DNA of 64,000 bases, taken from Verrucomicrobia subdivision 6 bacterium. Lineage in GTDB: Bacteria; Verrucomicrobiota; Verrucomicrobiia; Methylacidiphilales; Verrucolacustridaceae. This document shows, piece by piece, positions 7,565 through 17,090 of the stretch. The stretch is from assembly GCA_947466515.1 (NCBI GenBank), contig CANIEM010000001.1:1-64000 (forward strand), read 5' to 3'. The position numbers and the translations under genes were made by a program. Each line of letters opens with the position of its first letter. Position 1 is the stretch's first letter. The notes under the pieces were generated by a model. That model made no database searches and was not told the DNA's origin. It worked only from the letters and a program-made list of their open reading frames with translations.

Positions 7565-10378
7565 GTGAAAAAATCGGACATGGCAACGGGTGTGCTCATT
7601 GGGGGGTCTTTTGGACCTCGCGGAGGGGTTTTGCCTCTGGCTTTTCTGTTCTTAGTTGGGTTGGGATTGGGCGGAGCTTTGGCCCAGGAACCTGCGCAGA
7701 CGGGGGTGCCTGCTCAGACGAAGCAGAAGCAGTATGTGCCGTCTCCTTCTTCATCGGAAAAAGCGGCGACAGGGCAGATTCGGATTTTAGAGATCGAGTA
7801 CTCTTGTAAGAGGAGTGATGTCACGTTGAACGAAGAAAAGTTGCGACAGAACATGAGAAGCAACAAGGGTGGGGTGTACTCCCAACAGGTGGTGGATGGA
7901 GATATTGAGAGTCTTTATCAGACGGGTGATTACACCAATGTGCAAATTGTGACTTCGCAAGTGACGGTTGATGGGGAGCAGGGGGTGCGCCTAAGTGTGA
8001 TGATCGATCCGAAAGTGCGAGTTTCGGCGGTGGAGGTAAAAAGGAAGCGGGCGGATGGTGGCTTGGATGATGAACTGTCGGTGGATAAGGATGATTTACT
8101 CGATCTTAAATTGAAGGCGTTGACGGCGAATGATGCGAAGGGGGCGGCGGCGATTGCGAATGCATTTACTCCAAAAGAAACAGTGACGAAGGCGGGGGAT
8201 ATTTTGAGTGAGGAGCGGATGCAGCGGGATGCCTTCGCCATGGAGGATTTTTACCGAGATAAAGGGTACAAGGACGTAAAAATCAAATACAAGGAAGTAG
8301 ATGTGAAGGGGGAAGAAGCGAAAGTTGTTTTTGAGATCGAAGAGGGAATCCGAGGATTTATCAGCAAGATCCGATTTATCGGAAATCAAGCGGTGGAGAC
8401 GAAGGACCTAGAGAAGGTGGTAAAGCTGAAGCCAAAGGCGTGGTGGCAGCTTTTTAGTAAATCAGATCGATTTGAGGAACTCGCCATGAAAGACGATTTG
8501 GCACGCTTAAAGAATCTGTATCTGAATCAGGGTTATATCGACGCGAAGATTGATGGTCAGGTGGACTTGCCAAGGAGCATGAAAAACAAGGAAGCGCAGA
8601 CGGATGCGGCGGCGCCGCGCGGGGAGGATTTTGATCCTGATGAAATTCCAGCGGAGGATCTGACCCTTACTTACCGAATTGAGGAAGGGCGACAGTATCG
8701 AGTGGGAACTCTTTCGGTTGAGGGGAATACATTCTTTTCGACCGACGACCTGATGAACGAGCTGACCCTGAAATCGAAGATGGTGGAAATCTTTGATCAG
8801 ATTGATTTAAAAATGGTCAAGGCGGATGGGTTACAAGAAGGTGAAGTTTACTCGGTGAACTCCCTGCAGGCCTCGATCGAAACGCTGCAAAATAAGTATG
8901 GCCGGCGTGGTTTCCGTGAAGCACGGATCGAGTATCGGATGGTGCCGAATGTAGAGACGGGGCGGATCGATGTTGGTTTTTCGGTGAAGGAGGGGGAGAA
9001 GTTTTACGTCGATAAGATAGAAATTCAGGGGAATACCGTGACCAAGGACAAAGTCATTCGTCGTGAAATTGATTTAGCGCCTGGGGAGGTGTTTGACACC
9101 GTTCGGGAAAAGGCGAGTAAGCAGAAGCTGGAGGGCTTGAACTATTTCTCCAAGGTGGAGACCTATGCGGAGGAGACGGACGTACCGAATCGGCAGAAGT
9201 TAATTGTGAAGGTGGAGGAGAAGCCGACGGGAGAAGTTAGTTTCGGGGCTGGATTTAGTTCGGTCGAGTTGCTCACGGGTAATATTACTTTGGGAGAAAA
9301 GAATTTCGATCTGGCAAAGATTTTTGACAGCTTCCCACCGCGTGGCGGCGGGCAGAAGGTGCGCTTGCAAGCCTCGATCGGTTTCCGTTCCCAGAACCTG
9401 AATCTTTCCTTCACGGAGCCTTGGTTTCTGGATAAGCCCCTGCGTTTGGATGCTGGTGGGTACTACAATGGAGCCTCATACTTGAGTGAGTACTATAACC
9501 AGAAGAACTACGGGGCGTTTACGGGTTTGAGTCGGCGATTGGGAGATGATTTCCCCTTGAACAAGTGGTCCACAGGGATTACCTACCGACCAGAGTTTTA
9601 CGATATTTCGGATCTGCAATCCACGGCGCCCCCTTATTTTCAAGCTTCGACAGGGGATACCTTTAAATCTTCTCTGCGGGGTTCTTTGACTTATGACGGG
9701 CGAGATAGTTACATGCTGGCGCGGTCGGGGCAGTACTTTGAGTTGGGGGCGGAGGGTGCGGGAGGACCGCTTCTGGGCAGTGAAAATATTTGGAAGATCA
9801 AGGCGGAGTACAGGTTCTATTACACGTTATGGAAGGAGAAGGACGTGATCTTCTCGGCGCGGGCTTTAGTAGGTTTAGTGGATGGTTATAAGAGCACCCA
9901 GTACGTACCGGTTTGGGATCAGCTTTTCGCGGGGGGATCGGGCTCGGTTCGAGGTTTCGATCCATCGTTGGGTAGTACGGTGAACGGGGGATCGGTGGGG
10001 CCGAAGCAGGACGGGCAACCGGTGGGAGGGAGCACCCAGGGGACTTACCAAGCGGAGATCACGGGTCCTTTCCCTATTTTGGAGAATCGAGTCCGATGGG
10101 CGGCTTTTTGTGACGGTGGTTTCGTGAACGAGAACGTTTTTGATTTCCAGCCCAAGACCTACAATAACACTCAGTCGATTATGGTGAATGGTGTGCAAAC
10201 GAGCTATACTGCCGTAAACGGAGGATTCCAGATTGGTGCGGGGGTGGGGATTCGGATGGATATTGGGATTGGGCCGATGAAGTTTGATATTGGTGTCCCT
10301 GTGATGACGGGAGATTCGGGTAATGGGGGTGGCTTGGGCGCATTCAAAATGTACTTTGACGGCGGGTACCAGTTTTAA
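7565..10378 (+). CDS. bamA: Outer membrane protein assembly factor BamA (Omp85)
   Basis: This 937-residue protein is the core of the machine that inserts beta-barrel proteins into the outer membrane. A signal peptide (hydrophobic run ending ALA-QEP near residue 40) is followed by several POTRA domains between about 75 and 570 (recognisable as VxxIxIxGNxxxxxxxL motifs, for example VDKIEIQGNTVTKDKVIRRE). The C-terminal barrel carries LNLSFTEPWF, GGSGSVRGFD (the VRGF/Y lid-lock motif) and ends in a terminal aromatic (YFDGGYQF). An acidic insert sits between POTRA units near residues 340-365. GTG at 7565 or ATG at 7580 could start it. skp and lpxD follow, a standard envelope-biogenesis order. Confidence 0.95.
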   Translation: MKKSDMATGVLIGGSFGPRGGVLPLAFLFLVGLGLGGALAQEPAQTGVPAQTKQKQYVPSPSSSEKAATGQIRILEIEYSCKRSDVTLNEEKLRQNMRSNKGGVYSQQVVDGDIESLYQTGDYTNVQIVTSQVTVDGEQGVRLSVMIDPKVRVSAVEVKRKRADGGLDDELSVDKDDLLDLKLKALTANDAKGAAAIANAFTPKETVTKAGDILSEERMQRDAFAMEDFYRDKGYKDVKIKYKEVDVKGEEAKVVFEIEEGIRGFISKIRFIGNQAVETKDLEKVVKLKPKAWWQLFSKSDRFEELAMKDDLARLKNLYLNQGYIDAKIDGQVDLPRSMKNKEAQTDAAAPRGEDFDPDEIPAEDLTLTYRIEEGRQYRVGTLSVEGNTFFSTDDLMNELTLKSKMVEIFDQIDLKMVKADGLQEGEVYSVNSLQASIETLQNKYGRRGFREARIEYRMVPNVETGRIDVGFSVKEGEKFYVDKIEIQGNTVTKDKVIRREIDLAPGEVFDTVREKASKQKLEGLNYFSKVETYAEETDVPNRQKLIVKVEEKPTGEVSFGAGFSSVELLTGNITLGEKNFDLAKIFDSFPPRGGGQKVRLQASIGFRSQNLNLSFTEPWFLDKPLRLDAGGYYNGASYLSEYYNQKNYGAFTGLSRRLGDDFPLNKWSTGITYRPEFYDISDLQSTAPPYFQASTGDTFKSSLRGSLTYDGRDSYMLARSGQYFELGAEGAGGPLLGSENIWKIKAEYRFYYTLWKEKDVIFSARALVGLVDGYKSTQYVPVWDQLFAGGSGSVRGFDPSLGSTVNGGSVGPKQDGQPVGGSTQGTYQAEITGPFPILENRVRWAAFCDGGFVNENVFDFQPKTYNNTQSIMVNGVQTSYTAVNGGFQIGAGVGIRMDIGIGPMKFDIGVPVMTGDSGNGGGLGAFKMYFDGGYQF

Positions 10379-10392
10379 TAAGCTTTCTGACT

Positions 10393-10998
10393 ATGAAATC
10401 AACTCTGACTCGTATTGGCCAAGGTGCGCTTGCACTGGCTTTCCTCTCCCTCGGTTCGGTAGCAACTGCGCAAGACTTCACAAAAGTCGCAGTGGTCGAC
10501 TACAACGCGATTTTAAAGGAGTACTACAAGGCGAAGGATTCGCAAAAGCAGATGGAAGAGTTGGCGGGTGGGTACCAAAAGGAGCGGAACGACCGTGAAG
10601 CGGCGTTGAAGACTTTAGTTGAGGGGATTAACGCCCTGCAAAAAGACATGCAAGATCCTGCGATTTCCGATGCAAAGAAAAAGGAAAAGGAGAATCAGTT
10701 GAAGGCGAAAGGGGAAGAGGGACAGGTGAAGCAGCGGGAGATGATGGCTTTCGGACAAACGGCATCGAAAATTCTAGAAGATAAGCGTCAGCGTTTGACT
10801 ACGGAATTGACCGAAGAGGTAAACAAGGCGTTGGCGACGGTGGCGAAGAACAAATACAACATGGTATTTGTGAAGCCCCAAGTTCCAAGCCCTGGGGCCT
10901 TGATCTTTTCTGAAGGAATGGACGATGTGACTCAGCAGATTCTGGGCATCTTGAACAAGGACGCTCCCTCTGGGTCGAAAAAAGAAGAGAAGAAGTAG
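10393..10998 (+). CDS. skp: Skp/OmpH family periplasmic chaperone
   Basis: The 201-residue protein has a clean signal peptide (cleavage near ATA-QDF) and then the Skp/OmpH pattern: a short strand (KVAVVDYNAILKEYYKAKDS), two long charged helices rich in Lys, Glu and Gln that form the jellyfish tentacles, and a final strand (NMVFVKP). The family holds unfolded outer-membrane proteins in the periplasm before BamA inserts them. It lies 15 bases after bamA, so the two are co-expressed. Confidence 0.9.
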   Translation: MKSTLTRIGQGALALAFLSLGSVATAQDFTKVAVVDYNAILKEYYKAKDSQKQMEELAGGYQKERNDREAALKTLVEGINALQKDMQDPAISDAKKKEKENQLKAKGEEGQVKQREMMAFGQTASKILEDKRQRLTTELTEEVNKALATVAKNKYNMVFVKPQVPSPGALIFSEGMDDVTQQILGILNKDAPSGSKKEEKK

Positions 10999-11021
10999 TT
11001 CGGTCTGTGGGACTGAGTGCT

Positions 11022-12077
11022 ATGAGTTCCACGCGGAGCGTGGGTGAACTCGCCGAGTTGGTGGGTGGAGTGGTTGAAGGGGATGGGACATGCCTAATTC
11101 GCGGGGTGGCAGATTTAGCGGGAGCGGGAGTGGGTGAGATATCCTTCTTTGCCCATCCACGGTACGAAAGTGCGGCGCGACAGACGAAGGCTGGGGCCTT
11201 GGTGGTGGGGCCGACAGCTCCTAAAAATTTAGGTAAAGTACGAATTCGAGTTGCGAATCCCTCTGCGGCGTTTACAAAAATCGCGGCACTTTTCGCGCCT
11301 CCACCAGCGGAGCCAATTATGGGAAGTCATCCCACGGCGATTGTGGCTCAGGGGGTGGTGCTAGGGAAAGGGGTGGGGATTGGTGCTTATGTGGTGATTG
11401 AAGAGGGGGTGGAGATTGGGGAGAGGACGCAGATTCGCGCGGGGGTGCATGTGGGGAGGCAGGTGAAGATTGGGGCGGAGTGTGTTGTGCATCCGAGAGT
11501 TTATCTTGGAGAGCGATGTGTGATTGGGAATCGGGTGGTATTACATGCGGGGGCGGTGGTGGGGGCAGATGGGTTTGGATACGAGATGAAAGAGGGGAAG
11601 CACGTGAAGATTCCGCAGTTGGGATATGTGCAGATTGATGATGATGCGGAGATTGGGGCGAACACGACGATTGATCGTGGACGTTTTGCCAGGACTCATA
11701 TTGGGGAAGGGGCGAAGATCGATAATTTAGTGATGATTGCGCACAATTGTGTGGTGGGTCCGCATAGTGTGATTGTGGCGCAGAGTGGGCTCTCGGGCAG
11801 CACTACGATGGGTCATCACGTGGTGATTGCGGGGCATGTGGGGACGGTGGGGCATTTGCATTTGGGTGATGGGGCAATTATTACGGCTAAGGCTGGGGTA
11901 ACGAAGGATGTGCCTGCGGGGCAGACTTGGCGGGGGGCTCCGGCCCGTCCGATCAAGGAGCAGATGGAGATGGAAGCACACATGCAGCAGTTACCGCAGC
12001 TAGCGAAACGGTTGAAGGCTTTGGAGGAAAAGAAGGGGAGGAAGAAGCAGGTGGTCGTGAAAAAAAAGATGAAGTGA
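11022..12077 (+). CDS. lpxD: UDP-3-O-acylglucosamine N-acyltransferase
   Basis: About 351 residues: an N-terminal substrate-binding domain (LAELVGGVVEGDG; FFAHPRYESAARQTKAGALVV), then a left-handed beta-helix of hexapeptide repeats from about residue 100 to 310, and a C-terminal helix. DRGRFARTHIGEGAKIDN and the catalytic-His region MIAHNCVVG are as expected. LpxD adds the second, N-linked acyl chain in lipid A synthesis. A GTG at 11007 is an alternative start; the ATG at 11022 matches the family N-terminus. It lies 23 bases after skp. It implies that this organism makes lipid A. Confidence 0.94.
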   Translation: MSSTRSVGELAELVGGVVEGDGTCLIRGVADLAGAGVGEISFFAHPRYESAARQTKAGALVVGPTAPKNLGKVRIRVANPSAAFTKIAALFAPPPAEPIMGSHPTAIVAQGVVLGKGVGIGAYVVIEEGVEIGERTQIRAGVHVGRQVKIGAECVVHPRVYLGERCVIGNRVVLHAGAVVGADGFGYEMKEGKHVKIPQLGYVQIDDDAEIGANTTIDRGRFARTHIGEGAKIDNLVMIAHNCVVGPHSVIVAQSGLSGSTTMGHHVVIAGHVGTVGHLHLGDGAIITAKAGVTKDVPAGQTWRGAPARPIKEQMEMEAHMQQLPQLAKRLKALEEKKGRKKQVVVKKKMK

Positions 12078-12186
12078 GGTTGGTTGGTGGTAGGTGTCGG
12101 TTGGATTTACAGGTACGTTCAGAAATATTCCACATGAAAAAGTTAGTAGTCGATAAGCTCGATAGGTAACTAAAAAAGGACAGGGT

Positions 12187-15100
12187 ATGCCCAAGATATT
12201 TATTGATCCTTCAGGAAGGCGACAGAAAAGGATTCTAGGGGTACTCGTCGTAGCAGGGTTACTTGCGGCAATCCTGTTGGGAGCGTTTTGGATCGATTTG
12301 GAAAATCTTCCTGTTCGCATTCCGCCGAAATTTTCCGCCGACTACGCCTTCTGTTTGGCTTCGGATTTGGCTCTTCCTCTGATTCCTAGTGAACCGCTGT
12401 GGCGGAAATGGTGGCGTGCTATTCCACCAGTCCATGCAGCGAGAGTAGGACCCGTTCGACTGGCTTTCTTTGATCCAGAGGACGAATCCTCCCGCATTTC
12501 ACTCCAAGAGAATAAAAGTGGGATCACGCACGTAGCCATTACTTGGTGGACGTTAGGTGCATCGGGATACGAGTTGGAGTCTCAAGTGCATGAGGAAGGG
12601 CATATTGCACTTTATGATAAGATTCGTTTGTTACCCGTTCTTACTAATGACGAGGGAGGGGAACGTCAACCTGAGCCAGTTGAGACCCTTTTACGCCTAA
12701 AGCCTGACAGGCAGAGAATTCTTCTTGAATCCTTGATCACTCAGACCCAAGCCCTAGGCGCACCTGGCTTGATGATCGACTGGGGTGAAATTGACCCATC
12801 CTTAAAGTATCAGATGAGTGGTTTTCTTGGACGACTCGCCGACTTGCTTCACGAAAACCATTTGGAGTTATGGGTGATTATGCCAGTTGGGCAGGAGCTA
12901 GAGGCGTATGATCTAGAATCTCTGTGTGACCAAGCGGACCGCCTCGTGGCAATGCTTCACGACGAGACTGGAGAGGCGGATCCTCCTGGTCCGATTGCCT
13001 CCCTCGATTGGTTCGAAGGATGGTTGAAAGCGATGATGTCATATGGGCGTTCAGAGCAGTGGATTATCTCTCTTGGTGTTCATGGGTATGACTGGACGCA
13101 AGGCGAACCACGAGCCGAAACATTAGGTTTTTATGATTCGCTTGCCCGGGCTCATTGGGCGGGCTTGCCAAGGATTGAGTCTTCGAGCCAATCGGATCAG
13201 CCCCATTTTGCCTACCGACTTGGGAAACAGCGTCACGACGTCTGGTTTCTCGATGCAGTCACCATGGCAAATCAAATTAATATCTTGGAGCAGTATGCGC
13301 CGGGAGGGATTGGAATGTGGAAGTTGGGTTTGGAGGATCGCGATGTCTGGAAAGTATTTTCTGCTGAGGGAACAGGAAAAACTAGCTCGTCCGGACTTCC
13401 GCGAACGGTTCGCCCCTCGGGAATGATCGGTCATGTAGGGGAGGGGGATGCGTTGATACCCTACCTTGAAGAGCAGAACGGTCGTCGCGTCCTTCTGCCG
13501 ATGGCCAACGGATATTGGCGCGGAATTTACGACCCTTTACCCCATCCTGCTTCTGTGATGCATAGTGGGAACCAGCGGAGTGACCAAGTTGCGTTAACAT
13601 TTGATGATGGTCCGGACTCTGAGTGGACACCCAAAATACTCGATATCCTGAAGGAGAATAAAGTCTTAGCCACCTTCTTTATTGTTGGAAGTAGCGCCGA
13701 ATCACATCCTGATTTGATCCAGCGTATTCTTGAGGAAGGACACGAACTAGGGAACCATACCTTTACCCATCCTAATCTTTCAGGAATTTCGGATCATCAG
13801 ATTCGCCTTGAACTCAACGCTACCCGAAGGCTCTTGGAGGGTCTCACGGGTCGATCCCTGCTCTTCTTCCGACCTCCCTACAACGCAGATAGTAATCCTG
13901 AGACTTCGAGCGAACTGCGACCTTTACGTATCGCACGAGATCTTGGGTATGTGACAGTCGGTCAGTCGATCGATTCGAAGGATTGGGAGCGCCCAGGGGC
14001 TGAGGCAATTTTCGAGGCCGTTCAGCAAGGACGAGCGCACGGGCAAACCGTCCTCTTTCATGATGGAGGGGGGGACCGAAGCCAGACGGTGGCGGCCTTA
14101 CCAAGAGTGATTTCCTATTTGCGCGAGCGGGGCGACCAAATCACAACCGTAGGTACGCTACTAGGGTTGGCTCCTTCTGAGACAATGCCACATATATTAC
14201 CTGAGCCATGGACTCTCTCTGGGGTGACACATTTCATCTTTTGGTTATGGCGGATCTCGCAAAAAAGCTTGGGTATTTTGTTGCTCTGCACCACCGTATT
14301 TCTTGTTCTACGCTTGGGGGTTGTTTGGATCGGATCCTCTTCTCCGCCCCAACCCGTGCGATTGGAGAAACCCCTAGGTGTCTCTGTTTTACTTCCAGCC
14401 TTTAACGAGGCGCGTGTTCTGGGCGAAACTTTGATTTCGCTCGGGCTCACCTCTTATCCTGGGCCAATCGAATTTATTGTGATCGATGATGGATCTACGG
14501 ATGAAACGGCGGCACTGGTGCAGGAAAGGCTGCAGGTTGACCCACGGTTCCGTCTTTACCGTCAGACGAATCAAGGGAAAGCGGCTGCACTAAATCTAGG
14601 ACTTGGCTCGAGTCGTTATCCTTGGGTGGTAACGCTGGATGCAGATACACACTTTAAAGAGGATACTATTAGTCACCTTGTTGCTCCCCTTTCTGATCGA
14701 AGAGTGGGAGCCGTTTCGGGTAGGGTGCGAGTGGGTAATCGCAGGAGATTTTTACCCTCTTTACAGGAGTTGGAGTACAGTGCTGGGTATCATCTGGACC
14801 GTACGGCTTATGCTCGATGGAACTGTATCACGGTTGTTCCTGGGGCAGTTTCAGCTTTCTGCCGTGAGGCGCTGCAGAGGTGTGGAAACTTTAGCGAAGA
14901 TACCTGGGCGGAGGATGCCGACCTGACGCTGGCCTTGCATCAAGCAGGTTGTTTGATTGCCTATGCCCCCTTGGCCACCGCGTTAACCGAGGCGCCGGAA
15001 GGGCCTGGCTCTTTAATTCGGCAACGTCGCCGATGGACCTACGGAACATTACAGTCCATTTGGAAGCACCGAGGATTATTATTTTCTTCTGATCACGTGT

Positions 15101-15453
15101 CATTGGGTTGGTTCGCCCTTCCTTCGGTGGTGCTCACCCAAACCTTTCTTGCAGTGGCGATCCCAGTAGTGGACTTAGGAGTTTTATTCGCGTTCTTAGA
15201 AGGCCAAGCGTTCGCTTGGCTTCCATGGTGCCTAGCTCTTAGCTTAGGAATGGATGCTTTGCCCGTAGCGATTGCTTTGCGACGGGATGGGGAATCTTGG
15301 ATGGGATTACGTAAGATCTTCTGGATGCGTATTGTGTACCGTCCGTTGCTTGCTCTAGCGGTATGGGCTGCCCTGTCTCGGGCGATCAGCGGAAAATGGC
15401 TTCATTGGAAAAAACGGGAGCAGAAGGCGGGTGTCCTTTTGGCCAAGATATGA
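12187..15453 (+). CDS. Three-part exopolysaccharide protein: GH18-like, NodB deacetylase, GT2 synthase
   Basis: This 1088-residue membrane protein combines three activities. A transmembrane helix (about 18-38) leads to a glycoside-hydrolase-like barrel (about 110-400; GAPGLMIDWGEIDP resembles the GH18 DxxDxDxE strand only loosely). A NodB polysaccharide deacetylase follows (about 465-660) with TFDDGP at 471-476, HTFTHP as the metal-binding His pair and FRPPY. After a further helix near 700 comes a family-2 glycosyltransferase (about 730-960) with VSVLLPAFNEA, DDGSTDE, DADTHF, EDADLTLALHQAG and QRRRW, then C-terminal membrane helices. The domains parallel PgaC (synthase) and PgaB (deacetylase/hydrolase), so a de-N-acetylated beta-linked hexosamine polymer is a likely product (inference). 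Its stop overlaps the next gene as ATGA. Base use is less G-skewed than in flanking genes. Confidence 0.85.
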   Translation: MPKIFIDPSGRRQKRILGVLVVAGLLAAILLGAFWIDLENLPVRIPPKFSADYAFCLASDLALPLIPSEPLWRKWWRAIPPVHAARVGPVRLAFFDPEDESSRISLQENKSGITHVAITWWTLGASGYELESQVHEEGHIALYDKIRLLPVLTNDEGGERQPEPVETLLRLKPDRQRILLESLITQTQALGAPGLMIDWGEIDPSLKYQMSGFLGRLADLLHENHLELWVIMPVGQELEAYDLESLCDQADRLVAMLHDETGEADPPGPIASLDWFEGWLKAMMSYGRSEQWIISLGVHGYDWTQGEPRAETLGFYDSLARAHWAGLPRIESSSQSDQPHFAYRLGKQRHDVWFLDAVTMANQINILEQYAPGGIGMWKLGLEDRDVWKVFSAEGTGKTSSSGLPRTVRPSGMIGHVGEGDALIPYLEEQNGRRVLLPMANGYWRGIYDPLPHPASVMHSGNQRSDQVALTFDDGPDSEWTPKILDILKENKVLATFFIVGSSAESHPDLIQRILEEGHELGNHTFTHPNLSGISDHQIRLELNATRRLLEGLTGRSLLFFRPPYNADSNPETSSELRPLRIARDLGYVTVGQSIDSKDWERPGAEAIFEAVQQGRAHGQTVLFHDGGGDRSQTVAALPRVISYLRERGDQITTVGTLLGLAPSETMPHILPEPWTLSGVTHFIFWLWRISQKSLGILLLCTTVFLVLRLGVVWIGSSSPPQPVRLEKPLGVSVLLPAFNEARVLGETLISLGLTSYPGPIEFIVIDDGSTDETAALVQERLQVDPRFRLYRQTNQGKAAALNLGLGSSRYPWVVTLDADTHFKEDTISHLVAPLSDRRVGAVSGRVRVGNRRRFLPSLQELEYSAGYHLDRTAYARWNCITVVPGAVSAFCREALQRCGNFSEDTWAEDADLTLALHQAGCLIAYAPLATALTEAPEGPGSLIRQRRRWTYGTLQSIWKHRGLLFSSDHVSLGWFALPSVVLTQTFLAVAIPVVDLGVLFAFLEGQAFAWLPWCLALSLGMDALPVAIALRRDGESWMGLRKIFWMRIVYRPLLALAVWAALSRAISGKWLHWKKREQKAGVLLAKI

Positions 15454-16505
15454 AGATTTGTTTCCTTTATATTTCTGTACTTCTTTTCCTAGTTTCTTGG
15501 GGTTTGGCAGCTCCCCAGGAGGTACGACTTCTGAGCAGGCCAGAAAAGGGAATTTACCTAGGAGCGTATCTTGATGGGGGGGATGCGGAGGACAAAGTAA
15601 CGCGCGAAGCGATCGATGCGTATGACAAGCGGGTTGGGCGAAGCCAAGCGATCATTGCCTTTTCGAGTTTCTGGGGCGAACAGACGTTTCCCCGTCAACA
15701 AGTCGACCGAATCTCTGGGTACGGAGCGGTTCCTTTGGTGTACTGGTCTCCGTGGGATAAGCCCTACATGCAAGATGGTGGACCGGATCGATTTAACCTT
15801 CACACCATTGAGGGGGAAAAATGGGATCCATATATTGATCGGTGGGCGGATGAGGCGAAAGCTTATGGAAAACCACTCCTCGTGGCCTGGGGACTGGAAA
15901 TGAATGGAACTTGGTTCCCATGGTCTGGGACATTCTACGGAGGTGAGAAAAAAAGCAAAAGTGGGCACGGCTACGTGGGCTCTGAGCTATACAAAAAGTG
16001 CTATCGGCACGTGATTGAACGGGTTAAGGCACGAGGGGCGAAAAATATCGAGTGGGTCTTTCACGCTAACAATTACTCCTGTCCCCAAGAAATGTGGAAC
16101 ATGATCGCGGAATACTATCCTGGAGCTGACGTGGTGGATTGGTTGGGAATGAGTGTCTATGGGAAACAATTTCGCGATGGGAAATGGGTCTCCTTTCGAG
16201 ATTGCATCGATTACGCTTACGAAGATTTAGGAAAGCTGGACTCAACAAAGCCAATGATTCTGGCTGAAATCGGGGTAGGAGAATTTCCAGACTTTGGTAG
16301 TAAGGCGGATTGGGTCAAGGATGCGCTTCATGATTTACCGCGATTCTTTCCTCGAATTAAAGGGGCGGTCTTCTGGAATGAACGATGGGAAAATAAAGAC
16401 GGGAGCTACAGTAACTTGCGCATGTGGTCATCTCCTGAGTCGATGAAAGCGTTTCGGAATGGTGTCGTAAATCCTCTTTGGCTTAGTAGGCCTGAGTGGC
16501 GGTGA
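15450..16505 (+). CDS. Secreted GH26-like glycoside hydrolase
   Basis: The 351-residue protein begins with a signal peptide (cleavage near GLAAP). Its (beta/alpha)8-type sequence resembles GH26 mannanases: WGLEMNGTWFPWSG supplies the likely acid/base Glu, and MILAEIGVGEFP the likely nucleophile Glu. GH26 enzymes cut beta-mannans or related beta-glycans; the substrate here is not known. Its ATG overlaps the stop of the polysaccharide synthase fusion by four bases, so it probably trims, releases or edits that polymer rather than digesting food. The next 170 bases hold no gene I can see. Confidence 0.8.
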   Translation: MKICFLYISVLLFLVSWGLAAPQEVRLLSRPEKGIYLGAYLDGGDAEDKVTREAIDAYDKRVGRSQAIIAFSSFWGEQTFPRQQVDRISGYGAVPLVYWSPWDKPYMQDGGPDRFNLHTIEGEKWDPYIDRWADEAKAYGKPLLVAWGLEMNGTWFPWSGTFYGGEKKSKSGHGYVGSELYKKCYRHVIERVKARGAKNIEWVFHANNYSCPQEMWNMIAEYYPGADVVDWLGMSVYGKQFRDGKWVSFRDCIDYAYEDLGKLDSTKPMILAEIGVGEFPDFGSKADWVKDALHDLPRFFPRIKGAVFWNERWENKDGSYSNLRMWSSPESMKAFRNGVVNPLWLSRPEWR

Positions 16506-16676
16506 TCATACGCTTGATAACCCATAAGAACGTGGGAGCGAAGGAACTTGGTGTGAAACTACTGTGCAGAAAATGAGCGTGTGGGTTGATCTTTTCCGGT
16601 TCATTCCAGACGTGAATTCTTTACTAGGAATGGGGCTGCAGGAATCTAACCGCTACAGGTGTTTACTAAGTTTAGA

Positions 16677-17090
16677 TTAGGAGCGGAGGCGGGTTTGGAG
16701 GCGGCGCATGGCGAGGGCACCAGCCCTGGTGGAGTCGCGATAGCCAGCTAGATGGAGGAGGCCATGAATAATGTAGGTGAGGAGTTCTTGGCGGAGGGTG
16801 AGGCGGTGAGCCCGATGATTGGCGGCGGCGACGGCGGGGCAGACAACGATTTCACCATGGGGAAAGGCGAGAACATCGGCAGGGGAAGGGTCGCGGAGGT
16901 GAATCTGGTGGAGGCGACCACTCTCGCGTGCGGAGACGAGAATGATGCCAATCTCAGCAGGGAGACGAGATCGGCGCGCCGCGGGGAGGCGCGCGAGGGC
17001 ACGTTCAACCTTGCGACGGAAGAACGGCAGTGCCAGTGGATGACGCCGTTGGCGATTGATCCATTGGATGGGGATGGTTTTTTTGGGCAC
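16677..17090 (-). CDS. ybeY: Endoribonuclease YbeY
   Basis: 137 residues. YbeY is a zinc-dependent RNase that matures rRNA 3' ends and acts in ribosome quality control. The metal motif is HGLLHLAGYRD: His109, His113, and Asp119 where the E. coli protein has a third His. As far as I recall, an Asp here is normal in Bacteroidetes-type YbeY, so the site is probably active. The N-terminus (IPIQWINRQRR) fits the family, which supports the ATG at 17090. That start lies 86 bases inside the 3' end of the upstream HD-domain gene. The trio phoH / 7TM-HD / ybeY is a widely conserved order. Confidence 0.85.
   Translation of the reverse strand: MPKKTIPIQWINRQRRHPLALPFFRRKVERALARLPAARRSRLPAEIGIILVSARESGRLHQIHLRDPSPADVLAFPHGEIVVCPAVAAANHRAHRLTLRQELLTYIIHGLLHLAGYRDSTRAGALAMRRLQTRLRS

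Noticed and set aside
15363-15449. Upstream extension of the GH26-like protein
   Set aside because: It would overlap the synthase gene and mask the signal peptide that begins at 15450.
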